Shown: positions 19,334 through 27,643 of the stretch, one piece after another | How positions within the stretch are numbered: position 1 is the first letter of the stretch | Layout: each line of letters opens with the position of its first letter | From: Candidatus Methanovirga australis | GTDB taxonomy: Archaea; Methanobacteriota; Methanobacteria; Methanobacteriales; Methanobacteriaceae | Direction of reading: 5' to 3' | DNA: 32,410 nt | NCBI GenBank assembly: GCA_031272765.1 | Contig: JAISTD010000096.1 | Coordinates: forward strand, 1 to 32,410 | Program-made: the position numbers and the translations under genes | Notes under the pieces: model-generated | Told to the model about the DNA's origin: nothing | Database searches by the model: none | Seen by the model: the letters and a program-made list of their open reading frames with translations, nothing else

Positions 19334-20853
19334 ATGTTAAAAGATAGTTTAAATATTTTTAAAACAGACATAAAAGCTATTATAGACAATCCAGTTGTAA
19401 TACTTGTCCTAATAGTTATAGCCCTAATTCCCTCTCTATATGCATTAGTAAATATAGATGCTAATTGGGATCCTTATAGTAATCTAAATCAGCTTAAAAT
19501 AGCTGTTGTGAACAATGATGATGGTTATGTAACTAACAACACAAATGTTAACATAGGGCAAAATATAGTGGATGGTCTAAAAGAAAACGGTGGATTTAAA
19601 TGGGAATTTGTAAATTATACTGTTGGTATGAATGGATTGGAAAGCGAGAAATATTACGCCTTGATTGAAATTCCTAAAAATTTTAGTGAAACTGTATACT
19701 CTATTGAAGGAGGAGAGAATACCAAAAGGTCTGAAATTATTCTCTTAAACAACGAAAAAATAAATCCTGTTAGTCCAAGAATAATTAATTCTGGCTTAGA
19801 CCAAGTCCAATCAGGAATTAATGGAAAAATAAGTGAAATAATAGCTGGAATTGTTTCATCTAAATTACACAATGTTGGAGAACAGGCAAAAGATAACGAA
19901 AATGATTTCATCAGGATAAAAACTCGTTTAAATCAGGTTAATTATGTTTTTAACCAGTTGGAACCCATATTAGACAATTCCAACCTTACCCAAATTATTC
20001 CAAAAGAAGTATTAGATAAAGTTGAAGCCCTTATTACTTTAGTAAGAATAGACACAGCAAAGATTAACTCTGTAGATTATAGTGAACTAACTCAACTTGC
20101 CAATATAAATACTGAAGATGTGGAATATTATATTCAAAGCCCAATCACATTGGAAAAACAAAGTTTATATCCCCTGCTAATAATTATGGTGCGAGTGTTT
20201 CTCCATTTTACATTTGCTTGTCCTTATGGATTGGTTCTATCGTAAGTTTAGCCATGATTAGTAACAGAGTTCGAAGAAGTAGAAAGGAAAAAATAGAAAT
20301 TGATGAAGAAAGTGTTGGATATAATCAAACTAAAACAGTGAAAAATTATGAATACAGTGCATTTAATGTTTTTTTTGGTAGAATGGGGTTGTTTATAATA
20401 ATAAATATCTTTCAATCATTGCTTATGGCTGTTGGACTAATTTTACTTCATCTACAGCTTAGTTCAATTCCAATATTCCTAACCACAATTATTTATATAG
20501 GATTATGCATAATTACAATTGTTTATTCATTAATATCTGCACTTGGAAATGTTGGTAAAGTAATAGCTATTGTTCTTTTAGTTTTGCAAATTCCTGGAAG
20601 TGGAGGAATTTATCCTATGGAACTGATGTCCCACTTTTTTAGAAGCATGAACTCTATTTTACCTATGACTTATGCTATAAAAGTTTTTAGAGAAGTTATA
20701 TCTGGAATTTCATGGAATAGTTATTTTTACAACCTTGAGATTTTAAGTTTAATAACTATTTCAGTACTTATATTTACAATATTTTTCAAAGGAAAGGTGA
20801 ATAAATATTCTAAAAATTTTGAAGATAAATTAAAGGAAAGTGGACTGTTTTAA
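19334..20853 (+). pseudogene. YhgE/Pip-like membrane protein, split by a one-base frameshift
   Basis: Two ORFs (19334-20245 and 20218-20853) are one gene. The first encodes an N-terminal membrane helix (VVILVLIVIALIPSLYALVN) followed by WDPYSNLNQLKIAVVNNDDG, the hallmark of YhgE/Pip and ABC-2-type permease proteins, and a long extracellular region. The second encodes RVRRSRKEK and the C-terminal membrane helices with IPGSGGIYP. The frame changes in the CCCC run near 20170-20173: adding one C gives LYPPANNYGASVSPFYICLS and joins directly to LWIGSIVSLAMI. Total length 1520 bases is one short of 507 codons. Relatives are linked to export or phage receptor roles; the function here is unknown. The break may be slippage in the C run, decay or a sequencing error. 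Confidence 0.8.
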
Positions 20854-20937
20854 AATTTGAGGATTAAAACTAGGAATTGCTAAACATTTAATATATGAAA
20901 ATATAATATCTAATTAACTTAACGAGGTCGGATCATA

Positions 20938-21357
20938 ATGTTCAGTTTAGAATTTTGGATAATGTTGGCTGTTGCTTTTATTTTAGGAGAAATTATAACT
21001 ATGAGCTTTTTTTCATTATCAATCAGTGTTGGTGCTGGATTTGCTGCATTAATTAATTATCTAAATTATGATTACACAATTCAACTATTCACTTTTGTTG
21101 TCGTTACAATAATTTGTGTTTTGCTTTCAAAACCAATAGCAAAAAAACTAACAAGTGGATCTCCCTTAAAGAAATCTAATTCAGATAGATTGATTGGAGA
21201 AGAAGCTATCGTGATTAAGAAAATAGTTCCTGATGAAATGGGAACAGTTAAAATTTTGGGAGATGTTTGGAAAGCAATAGCTGATGAAGAAATAGATGTT
21301 GGAGAAAAAGTATTTGTTAAAGAAATTAGCGGTGTAAAATTAATTGTTGAGAAATAG
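20938..21357 (+). CDS. NfeD-like membrane protein
   Basis: This short 139-aa NfeD family member has two or three membrane helices in the first 65 residues (FWIMLAVAFILGEIITMSF; FTFVVVTIICVLLS) and a C-terminal OB-fold domain at about 80-139 (LIGEEAIVIKKIVPDEMGTV, GEKVFVKEISGVKLIVEK). It lacks the ClpP-like protease domain of long NfeD proteins. NfeD partners with stomatin-type proteins in membrane quality control, and a stomatin gene follows 230 bp downstream. GAGGTCGG precedes the ATG, and TTTAATATATG near 20887 could be the TATA box. Confidence 0.88.
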   Translation: MFSLEFWIMLAVAFILGEIITMSFFSLSISVGAGFAALINYLNYDYTIQLFTFVVVTIICVLLSKPIAKKLTSGSPLKKSNSDRLIGEEAIVIKKIVPDEMGTVKILGDVWKAIADEEIDVGEKVFVKEISGVKLIVEK

Positions 21358-21605
21358 CTAAATTATAATTAGATTAGCATATAATATTCAATTCTATAGT
21401 ATTCATAATACTGTAAGTTAATATTAAATAAAATTATTTTTTAAATATAAAATGATTAATAATTTGATAAATAAATTATTGATTTTAAATAAATTAATAA
21501 ACTTTGATTTTTTAAATAGATTAATTTTTGAAATAAATTGATTTTTGAAATAAATTGAATGCTTAAATAATATTAAAGATATGATAAAAAATGAACGGTG
21601 ATATA

Positions 21606-22574
21606 ATGGATGGAATAATAATAGTTATTATAATATTTCTAATAGTGATTGTTGTTGCGGCAAAAACATTGAATATTTTGAGACCCTACGAAAAAGGAGT
21701 TGTTGAAAGATTAGGTAAATATCAGAGAACTGTTGAAAGTGGTTTGATATTTGTAATTCCTTTTATTGAAAATATCAGAACTGTTGACCTTCGTGAGCAA
21801 GTTGTGGATGTTCCACCACAAGAAGTTATTACAAAAGATAATACAGTTGTTATCGTTGATTGTGTAATCTTTTATGAAGTTATAGATCCTTTTAATGCTG
21901 TTTACAATGTTGTTAATTTTTATCAAGCTATTACCAAATTAGCCCAAACTAATCTAAGAAATATTATTGGAGACTTAGAACTTGACCAAACCTTAACCTC
22001 AAGAGAAATGATTAACACACATCTTCGTGATGTTCTTGATGAAGCCACAGATAAATGGGGAACTAAAGTTGTGAGAGTCGAAATTCAAAGAATTGAACCA
22101 CCTAAAGACATTGTTGATGCTATGAGTAAACAAATGAAAGCTGAAAGAATGAAAAGAGCATCAATTTTAGAAGCAGAAGGATATAAACAATCCGAAATTA
22201 AAAGAGCCGAAGGAGATAAACAAGCAGCTATTCTTGAAGCAGAAGGTCGCTCTGAAGCTATTAAAAAAGTAGCAGAAGCTAATAAATACCAAGAAATAGC
22301 TATTGCAGAAGGTGAAGCAAAGGCGAACATATCTGTCTATGAATCCATCCACCAAGGTAATCCTACAAATGAATTAATAGCTATTAAATATTTAGAAGCT
22401 CTTGAAAAAATAGCTGATGGTAACTCAACAAAAATATTCCTTCCAGCTGAACTCTCTGGGATTTTAGGTTCTGTTGGGGCAATAGCTGACTTATTTAATA
22501 AAGATGATTTAAATAAAAAAGTTGTAAAGCCTGAAAACGAGGAATTAAAGGACAATGAGCCGGTGATTAGATGA
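21606..22574 (+). CDS. SPFH/band 7 (stomatin/prohibitin-like) membrane protein
   Basis: This 322-aa protein has one N-terminal membrane helix (GIIIVIIIFLIVIVVAAKTL), an SPFH domain at about 25-185 with RPYEKGVVERLGKYQRTVES, VDLREQVVDVPPQEVITKDN and DLELDQTLTSREMINTHLRD, then a Glu/Ala/Lys-rich coiled coil (AEGDKQAAILEAEGRSEAIK) for oligomerisation. Members form ring-like scaffolds in membrane microdomains, often with NfeD. The ORF-track start at 21591 contains GGTGAT, a canonical ribosome binding site for the ATG at 21606, which I prefer. The last codons overlap the next gene by ATGA. Confidence 0.93.
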   Translation: MDGIIIVIIIFLIVIVVAAKTLNILRPYEKGVVERLGKYQRTVESGLIFVIPFIENIRTVDLREQVVDVPPQEVITKDNTVVIVDCVIFYEVIDPFNAVYNVVNFYQAITKLAQTNLRNIIGDLELDQTLTSREMINTHLRDVLDEATDKWGTKVVRVEIQRIEPPKDIVDAMSKQMKAERMKRASILEAEGYKQSEIKRAEGDKQAAILEAEGRSEAIKKVAEANKYQEIAIAEGEAKANISVYESIHQGNPTNELIAIKYLEALEKIADGNSTKIFLPAELSGILGSVGAIADLFNKDDLNKKVVKPENEELKDNEPVIR

Positions 22575-23809
22575 AAAGTATGATAATAGTAATTGATGGC
22601 TTAGGAGACCGTCCAGTGAAGGAATTAGCCAATAAAACACCATTACAAAAAGCCAACACTCCAAACTTAGATAAAATGGCTGAAAATGGAATTAATGGAA
22701 TTATGGACTCCATAGCTCCTGGTATTCGTCCAGGCAGTGATACCGCCCATATAGCTATTTTAGGCTATGACCCTTACACTGTCTACACTGGCAGAGGACC
22801 ATTCGAAGCATCTGGCATTGGGTTAGATATTAAAGCTGGAGATGTTGCTTTTAGATGCAACTTTTCAACTGTTGATGATAACTACATTGTGACAGACAGA
22901 AGAGCTGGAAGAATAAAAGAAGACACCACTCCCCTTATTAATGAACTAAATAAAATGAAAATAGAAGGTTATGAAGACATTGAAATTATATTTAAAGAAT
23001 CAACAGGCCATAGAGCAGCCTTAATTTTAAGAGGAGAAAATTTATCAGATGAAATAACAGATGCTGACCCCAAAGTTGTGGGAAAGGCACCTAAAACCGT
23101 CCACTCCACAACAAATTCTCCTAATGCAGAAAAAACTGCTGATTTATTGAACAAAATCATTAAAGAATCGTATACCATTCTTAGAAATCATCCAATAAAT
23201 TTAAACAGGATTAAAAATAATGAAGCACCAGCTAATATTATAATTCCTCGTGGTGTTGGTCTTGTTCCTGAGATTGAAGAACTCAATAAAAAATATGAAA
23301 TAAAATCTGCTTGTATCGCTGAAACTGGACTTATAATAGGAATCGCAAGATTTGCTGGAATGGATATTATTGAGGTTGAAGGTTCAACAGGCAGTGTAGA
23401 TACAAACTTAGACAACTTTATAGACACTATCATAGATAATGTAAAAAATACAGACTATGACTTCTTTTTAATAAATATAAAAGGAGCAGATGAATCAGGA
23501 CACGATGGTAATGCCAGGGAAAAAGTGGAATTTATTGAAAAAATAGATGAAGTCGTGTTTAGTAAAATATCACAACTCCAATATATGGTTACTGTTGTAA
23601 CAGCTGACCATTCCACACCAATTACTGTTAAAGACCATAGTGCAGATCCTGTTCCTATTCTTATATATGGTGAAGGTGTGAGAGTGGATGATGTTAAAAG
23701 ATTTAATGAAATCGATGCAGTTAAAGGAGGACTTTTAAGAATTAAAGGTTCTGATTTAATGAATATACTTATGGATTTAATAGATAATACCCATAAATTT
23801 GGGGCTTAG
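22571..23809 (+). CDS. apgM: 2,3-bisphosphoglycerate-independent phosphoglycerate mutase, archaeal type
   Basis: This 412-aa enzyme interconverts 3- and 2-phosphoglycerate in glycolysis and gluconeogenesis. It belongs to the alkaline-phosphatase superfamily: IDGLGD at 8-13 supplies a metal-binding Asp, GSDTAH at 55-60 contains the phosphorylated Ser56, and KGADESGHDG, TADHSTP and VKDHSADPVP supply the other metal ligands. An inserted substrate domain lies at about 80-200 (YTGRGPFEASGIGLD, TGHRAALILRG). The start codon overlaps the stomatin stop (ATGA), with GGTGAT upstream, so translation is coupled to an unrelated membrane gene. Confidence 0.95.
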   Translation: MKSMIIVIDGLGDRPVKELANKTPLQKANTPNLDKMAENGINGIMDSIAPGIRPGSDTAHIAILGYDPYTVYTGRGPFEASGIGLDIKAGDVAFRCNFSTVDDNYIVTDRRAGRIKEDTTPLINELNKMKIEGYEDIEIIFKESTGHRAALILRGENLSDEITDADPKVVGKAPKTVHSTTNSPNAEKTADLLNKIIKESYTILRNHPINLNRIKNNEAPANIIIPRGVGLVPEIEELNKKYEIKSACIAETGLIIGIARFAGMDIIEVEGSTGSVDTNLDNFIDTIIDNVKNTDYDFFLINIKGADESGHDGNAREKVEFIEKIDEVVFSKISQLQYMVTVVTADHSTPITVKDHSADPVPILIYGEGVRVDDVKRFNEIDAVKGGLLRIKGSDLMNILMDLIDNTHKFGA

Positions 23810-24382
23810 ATAAATTGAACTCTTCATTTACATCCATATCATTAATTTATAAAATAATTCATAACATATCCCCTTCAATTTTAAAGATAAATAGAAACTC
23901 TTCTAAATTTAAAATCTCGAATAGTTTAAACCTAAATTTTTAAAATATAACATTTATAGTCAATTTGATAAAGTTTTTAATAAATAATTTATAAAAAAAG
24001 ATTTATATTTTTAATTTAACAATTTTAAATAGTCTATCAAATTAATAAAGGATTATAATAATATAATTTTTAATAATAGTTAATTTTAACATGATATAAT
24101 TTAAAATCATTATTACTTATGATTTTATTTATTTTCAAAATTTAAGAACTTTTTCAAAAATACTATATAAATTTATTCTTTAATTTTTTTTAATTCTTCT
24201 TTAATTTCCTCATTAAAAAAACTTAATAAAAATACACTAATAATTCTAAAATGAATAAATATTTTGTATAAAATTTTAATTACAATGAATAAATAAAAAC
24301 AAAAAAAATAAACTAATATTCAAATCAAATCATTCATAAACACTTAAATAACTAAACAACGACAATTAACGGAAAAGATAAA
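23810..24382. other. AT-rich intergenic region
   Basis: About 570 bases with no recognisable gene. A short inverted pair (ATTTGATA near 23960 and TATCAAAT near 24036) is weak. The glmM promoter is presumably in the right half; I cannot place it. Confidence 0.5.
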
Positions 24383-25735
24383 ATGACTAAAAAACTTTTT
24401 GGAACCTCAGGCATTAGAGAAAAAGTTGGTGATGCAATAAATGGAGAACTTGCTTTAAATATTGGACGAGCTATAGCCACTTACTTAGGTGGAAAAGGAA
24501 ATGTTGTAATCGGATATGATACACGAACCAGTAATCAACTGCTTGAACATAGTATTACTGCTGGATTAATTGAAAGAGGATGTAATGTCATTAAACTGGG
24601 AATTGTTCCAACACCATTATCTGGATATGCCACAAATAAACTTAAAGCAGATTCAGGAATAATGATAACCGCATCACATAATCCCTCCCAATACAATGGA
24701 ATTAAAATTTGGAATAAAAATGGAATGGCATACACCCCAGCTCAAGAAAAAGAAATCGAAGATATCTATTTCTCAAAAAACTTTCAAGAATTAAAATGGG
24801 ATAAGATCGGGAAAATATATGAAAATAAGATTATCCAAGAGGATTATATAAATGAACTGTTAAGTATGGTTGATATAAAACCAGGACTGAAAGTTGTGAT
24901 TGATCCAGGATCAGGAGCAACATCCTACTTGTCCCCATTAATTTTTAAACAGGCAGGTTGTGAAGTAATAACATTAAACGCCCAAATAGATGGATTTTTT
25001 CCAGGTAGAAATCCAGAACCTAACGAAGCCAACTTACAAGACTTGAAAAAAGCTGTTGTTACCACAAACTCAGATATTGGAATAGCTCACGATGGTGATG
25101 GAGATAGAATGATTACTGTGGATAATAAAGGAAGAGTATCTGACTTTGATAAACTTTTATCCATTATATCAAAAAAGTATGCTAAAAATAATAACACGAT
25201 TATAACGACTGTGGATGCTGGAATGTGTATAGATGATGTAGTAGAATCCGTTGGTGGGAAAGTTGTGCGAACAAAAGTAGGTGATGTTTCAGTTGTAGAA
25301 GCTATTATGAAAGAAAATGCAAGTTTTGGAGGAGAACCATCTGGAACCTGGATTCATCCAGAATTTTGTATGTGTCCAGATGGAATACTTTCAGGCTTAA
25401 AAATCGCAGAAATAGTCTCTTATGAAGGAAATTTATCTGATTTATTAGATGCATTACCAGATTATCCTAATATACACGAAAAAGTTCCAGCCAATAAAAA
25501 AGAAAAAATAGCTGTGATGGAAAAAGTTGAAAAAGATATTAAAACTGTTTTTGATGATGTAGTAAATGTTAATACCATTGATGGAATTAGATTAGAATTC
25601 AATGATAATGCTTGGGTTTTGATAAGACCTTCTGGAACAGAAGATTACATTAGAATAACATTAGAAGGAAAAACAATAGAAAGAGCAAACGAAATCAAAA
25701 CAAAATCAATTAACTTAATTAAAAGCTATTTATAG
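24383..25735 (+). CDS. glmM: Phosphoglucosamine mutase / phosphohexomutase (GlmM type)
   Basis: This 450-aa enzyme of the alpha-D-phosphohexomutase family most likely converts glucosamine-6-phosphate to glucosamine-1-phosphate for UDP-GlcNAc, needed for pseudomurein and glycans. Domain signatures in order: LFGTSGIRE at 5-13; TASHNPSQYNGIK with phosphoserine Ser98; DGDGDR (Mg2+) near 238; GGEPSG near 317 for sugar binding; RPSGTEDYIRI near 418 for phosphate binding. Phosphomannomutase or phosphoglucomutase activity is an alternative. The ribosome binding site (CGGAAAAG) is weak. The gene follows apgM after 573 bp, so it is probably a separate transcript. Confidence 0.9.
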   Translation: MTKKLFGTSGIREKVGDAINGELALNIGRAIATYLGGKGNVVIGYDTRTSNQLLEHSITAGLIERGCNVIKLGIVPTPLSGYATNKLKADSGIMITASHNPSQYNGIKIWNKNGMAYTPAQEKEIEDIYFSKNFQELKWDKIGKIYENKIIQEDYINELLSMVDIKPGLKVVIDPGSGATSYLSPLIFKQAGCEVITLNAQIDGFFPGRNPEPNEANLQDLKKAVVTTNSDIGIAHDGDGDRMITVDNKGRVSDFDKLLSIISKKYAKNNNTIITTVDAGMCIDDVVESVGGKVVRTKVGDVSVVEAIMKENASFGGEPSGTWIHPEFCMCPDGILSGLKIAEIVSYEGNLSDLLDALPDYPNIHEKVPANKKEKIAVMEKVEKDIKTVFDDVVNVNTIDGIRLEFNDNAWVLIRPSGTEDYIRITLEGKTIERANEIKTKSINLIKSYL

Positions 25736-25820
25736 TCCAATACAAAGTTTTTTTACATTTAAAAACTTTAGTTTTTGAATTTAGATAATCATTGATTCCG
25801 AACAAAATGAAGAACTTAGG

Positions 25821-25917
25821 GAACGAAACTCACATTGTTGTGAACAAAATCTGAAATAATAGAATCCTCACTGGTCGATGTCTATAAGAACGAAACTCAC
25901 ATTGTTGTGAACAAAAT
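25821..25917. repeat. Two identical 30-bp repeats separated by 37 bp
   Basis: A 30-base sequence beginning GAACGAAACTCACATTG occurs exactly at 25821-25850 and 25888-25917. Each contains a small hairpin, TCACA-ttgt-TGTGA. A related 16-mer, GAACAAAATGAAGAAC, occurs at 25800 and 25909. The geometry resembles one CRISPR repeat-spacer unit, but there are only two copies and no cas gene in view, so a local duplication is more likely. Confidence 0.8.
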
Positions 25918-26095
25918 GAAGAACATAGAAAAACGAAGTTTCTGTTATTATATTTAGTTAAAATAATTATTAATTTAATTATATCTTTAAATTAAATTTT
26001 ATAAAAGAAATTTTATTCATTGAACGGAAGTTGTGTAACGAGTTCTCTAATTTAATGTGAAATAAGTAAAATTTGAAAATATTGATTGTGACAAG

Positions 26096-26240
26096 CCCAA
26101 TGTCATCAACTTAACGATTTTTATTTAAATTGAGTTTTATATTTTTCATGATTTTAAATAAATTGCAAATTTTTTTATATAAATTTGTCTAATTTTTTAC
26201 GAAAATATTTAACCAGATTTCTTAAGTTGATGACATTGGG
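26096..26240. mobile_element. 145-bp MITE-like element with perfect 19-bp inverted repeats
   Basis: CCCAATGTCATCAACTTAA at 26096-26114 is repeated exactly in inverted orientation at 26222-26240. GACAA flanks both sides (26090-26094 and 26241-26245, with one extra G on the left), as expected for a 5-bp target duplication. The 107-bp interior is AT-rich and too short for a transposase. The rest of 25736-26514 holds the 30-bp repeats and a possible reading frame at 26175-26357. Confidence 0.6.
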
Positions 26241-26514
26241 GACAACTGTTAATATTCTTTGAACATTTATGTCTTTAACTAATATTAATGGATTAATAAT
26301 GGTGTCTTCATGGAGTTGCTCTTCGGACAAACTGTTTATAATGAACTTAGGAATATATTATTGGTAAATTGAAGATAAAAGGTAAAAGAGAATTATCTAT
26401 CAATCACTGAAAATCCTTTGGATTAAATTTTTGTTCATCGAGTCAGAATTGTTAGATAGGCTCATGTTTAAAAAAAAAGAAAAGAAAAAGTTGAAAATAA
26501 AAAATAGATATTGA

Positions 26515-27480
26515 TTATATCCTCCTGAAAGGCTCAGTTGCAACAGGCCAATAAACCAAATAATCAGAACCTAAATCACCAGCAAAAGTCCTATAATTCA
26601 CACCACCATAGAAAAAATTATTAGAAGCATTCACAAAACCATCGCCATTACTATTCACATGATTCACAATATCATCACCAAATGTAGTAGGTCTATCACC
26701 AGGTGAATAAGATCCATAAGGTATAAAACCGTCAGCATGATTTAATTCAAAATTACACTCATGCACATCCACATGCCCATAAAAATTACAAATCGCACCA
26801 CCATGAGCAAAAGTTTCATGATCACCCCATGAAGCTCCGAGCATCGTTATTACATTACAACCATGATTATTTTTAAAATCACATTTAGTAATGTTTAAAT
26901 AACAGTTGCTAGAACTAATGGCACCAGTGATCCCTTTGTTATTCTCAAAAGCACAATTACTAATTGTAAAATTACCACCTCCCCTATCTTCTATAGCTCC
27001 TGCTATAGTATTAGATTCAGCAACACTGCCAGCACCATTCTTAAAAGTTATATTTTCAATAAAAAGATTACCCTTATCATTTATTACAAATATTGGATAC
27101 TGATTTGTTTCAGCATCTGAAGGCGAATAGACACCATTATCCCAATTATAACGGATATTCTTGACAAACTCAGAGCCATTCCTTTCTATCACAACATTAC
27201 CAATGCCTCTAATAGTAAGTGTCTTGCCTTTAGGAATATTAATTGAAATATTATTCTCTACATACACACCCTCTTTAAGTATAAGCAAAACATTATCCTT
27301 ATCACTACCAAGTAATTCATTCAATTTAGACTGAATACTACTACTATTATCCATCACAACACTCGCATTTGAATCCATCACACCCACATCAGATACATCC
27401 GAATCTATAGAATAGACAGACACACAACCAAACAACACAACACAACACAAAATTTTTAGTAAAACTACATTAATTTTCAT
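26515..27480 (-). CDS. Small adhesin-like beta-helix surface protein
   Basis: This 321-aa protein has a signal peptide (MKINVVLLKILCCVVLFGCV, cleaved near YSID), then a linker and a right-handed beta-helix at about 65-285 with repeated units such as NLFIENITFKNGAG, GNFTISNCAFENNKG and HVDVHECNFELNHA. Unlike the neighbour upstream it has no second helix domain and no visible membrane anchor; it ends WPVATEPFRRI. It is probably secreted or held by another protein. GTGATT just before the ATG is the ribosome binding site, preceded by a run of seven G. The upstream region shares several blocks with that of the large adhesin gene, so both are likely controlled alike. Ligand unknown. Confidence 0.8.
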   Translation of the reverse strand: MKINVVLLKILCCVVLFGCVSVYSIDSDVSDVGVMDSNASVVMDNSSSIQSKLNELLGSDKDNVLLILKEGVYVENNISINIPKGKTLTIRGIGNVVIERNGSEFVKNIRYNWDNGVYSPSDAETNQYPIFVINDKGNLFIENITFKNGAGSVAESNTIAGAIEDRGGGNFTISNCAFENNKGITGAISSSNCYLNITKCDFKNNHGCNVITMLGASWGDHETFAHGGAICNFYGHVDVHECNFELNHADGFIPYGSYSPGDRPTTFGDDIVNHVNSNGDGFVNASNNFFYGGVNYRTFAGDLGSDYLVYWPVATEPFRRI

Positions 27481-27553
27481 TAATCACTACCCCCCCAGAG
27501 TATAGTTTATCATTAAACTTATCAAAAAAAATGGCATATATTCGATGAAATAT

Positions 27554-27643
27554 TTATAAATATATGAAACATGCCATAAACCTAATGTGTAAACTATTAT
27601 ATATAAAGACATCGATTATTCACACACATGCGGTTTTAATTTG
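27554..27643 (-). promoter_or_regulatory. Conserved adhesin-gene upstream region, copy 1
   Basis: Blocks shared with the region upstream of the 1132-aa adhesin: (plus strand) TTATAAATATATGAAAC at 27554, AACCTAATGTG at 27579, ATATATAAAGA near 27599 and CGATTATTCACAC at 27613, followed by TTTAATTTG. Read on the minus strand this gives GTGTGAATAATCG, a TATA-like element, CACATTAGGTT, then a second AT-rich element about 75 bases before the start codon. It overlaps the end of the upstream gene slightly. Confidence 0.6.

Noticed and set aside
21480-21560. Short tandem TTGATTTTTGAAATAAA units before the stomatin gene
   Set aside because: Two imperfect 18-bp copies in AT-rich DNA; too simple to interpret.
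25821-25917. Calling a CRISPR array
   Set aside because: Only two exact repeats, no third unit of the same length, no cas genes or leader in the window; kept as a repeat only.
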